DNA of 64,000 nt from an uncultured Bacteroidales bacterium (GTDB taxonomy: Bacteria; Bacteroidota; Bacteroidia; Bacteroidales; Bacteroidaceae). Shown piece after piece: positions 63,907 through 64,000 of the stretch (its first letter is position 1; each line of letters starts with the position of its first letter). The notes under the pieces are model-generated. The model did not search any database. It was not told the DNA's origin and was given only the letters and a program-made list of their open reading frames with translations. Both the position numbers and the translations under genes were made by a program. The stretch is taken from the NCBI GenBank assembly GCA_902774335.1, contig CACYHW010000011.1:96841-160840 (forward strand), written 5' to 3'.

Positions 63907-64000
63907 TGAACCCCAAAAGTTGGACGGATTAATTAATGATTTGATATTTGGAGAGCTCGGTATTGTGCCGGGCTCTTTCCGTCTAACCTCAGTTTGATTC
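63907..64000 (-). mobile_element. IS3-family insertion sequence, right end (continues past window)
   Basis: Starts with TGAACCCCAAAAGTTGGAC, a typical IS3-family terminal inverted repeat, and encodes a transposase C terminus on the minus strand. It is inserted in an F4 palindrome. The other end and the target duplication lie outside. Confidence 0.8.
63933..64000 (-). CDS. IS3-family transposase, C-terminal fragment at window edge
   Basis: Reading the minus strand from the window end, the last 21 residues IKLRLDGKSPAQYRALQISN followed by H and TAA match the usual C terminus of IS3 OrfB (rve-type integrase core; compare K-L-x-G-x-SP-x-x-Y). The stop is 24 bases inside the inverted repeat end, as expected. 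Only the tail is visible, so intactness cannot be judged. Confidence 0.75.
   Translation of the reverse strand, partial: IKLRLDGKSPAQYRALQISNH

Overview
The window looks like a chromosomal segment of a member of the Bacteroidales. The evidence is Bacteroidota-type promoters (TAnnTTTG -7 boxes, several with TTTG/TTG 19-20 bases upstream), a hybrid two-component system, secreted glycoside hydrolases of GH3, GH43 and GH115, many lipoproteins with Bacteroidota-style signals, an Oar-like TonB-dependent receptor and a BspA-type LRR lipoprotein. Genus is not resolved from sequence alone. GC looks moderate (about half) and codon use looks even across the window, so most of it reads as core chromosome.

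Layout. 0-6.7 kb: dapA-ligA, trmD, pyrKD and an LRR lipoprotein. 6.8-11.2 kb: an XRE regulator with a 0.6 kb non-coding region full of ACAAATGTA sites, holA, a solitary HsdR-N nuclease-like protein, a zinc-ribbon coiled-coil protein and a Nif3 protein. 11.5-17.6 kb: a lipoprotein nicotinamidase with pncB, a secreted phosphodiesterase-like protein, a dcp-type peptidase and an EamA transporter. 17.6-22.3 kb: a large TonB-dependent receptor under an FMN riboswitch, then a ParE/RelE-type toxin-antitoxin pair bracketed by two inverted copies of a structured repeat. 22.3-37.8 kb: aspS, AsmA, Na/Pi transporter, murB, pheS, nth, cysE, pgk and a TPR protein. 37.8-42.4 kb: GH3 and GH43. 42.4-47.5 kb: tRNA-Ser, DUF389, mutS2, nfo. 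47.6-58.2 kb: hybrid two-component regulator, SGNH esterase, CotH kinase plus Gly-rich partner, and GH115, a probable glucuronoxylan-related group without a SusCD pair. 58.5-61.0 kb: a three-gene operon matching the sulfide-to-homocysteine pathway of methanogens and other anaerobes (COG1900, NIL-ferredoxin, COG2122). 61.1-63.9 kb: acyltransferase, acyl-CoA ligase, thioesterase. The window ends inside an IS3-family element.

The most unusual feature is the density of intergenic palindromic repeats. At least six families are present, called F1-F6 here. They sit at gene ends, supply stop codons to several genes, carry terminators, and in two families keep base-paired arms while the arm sequence changes between copies. 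One AT-rich heptad repeat lies in frame inside mutS2. The second notable feature is FMN-riboswitch control of an outer-membrane receptor, which suggests TonB-dependent flavin uptake.
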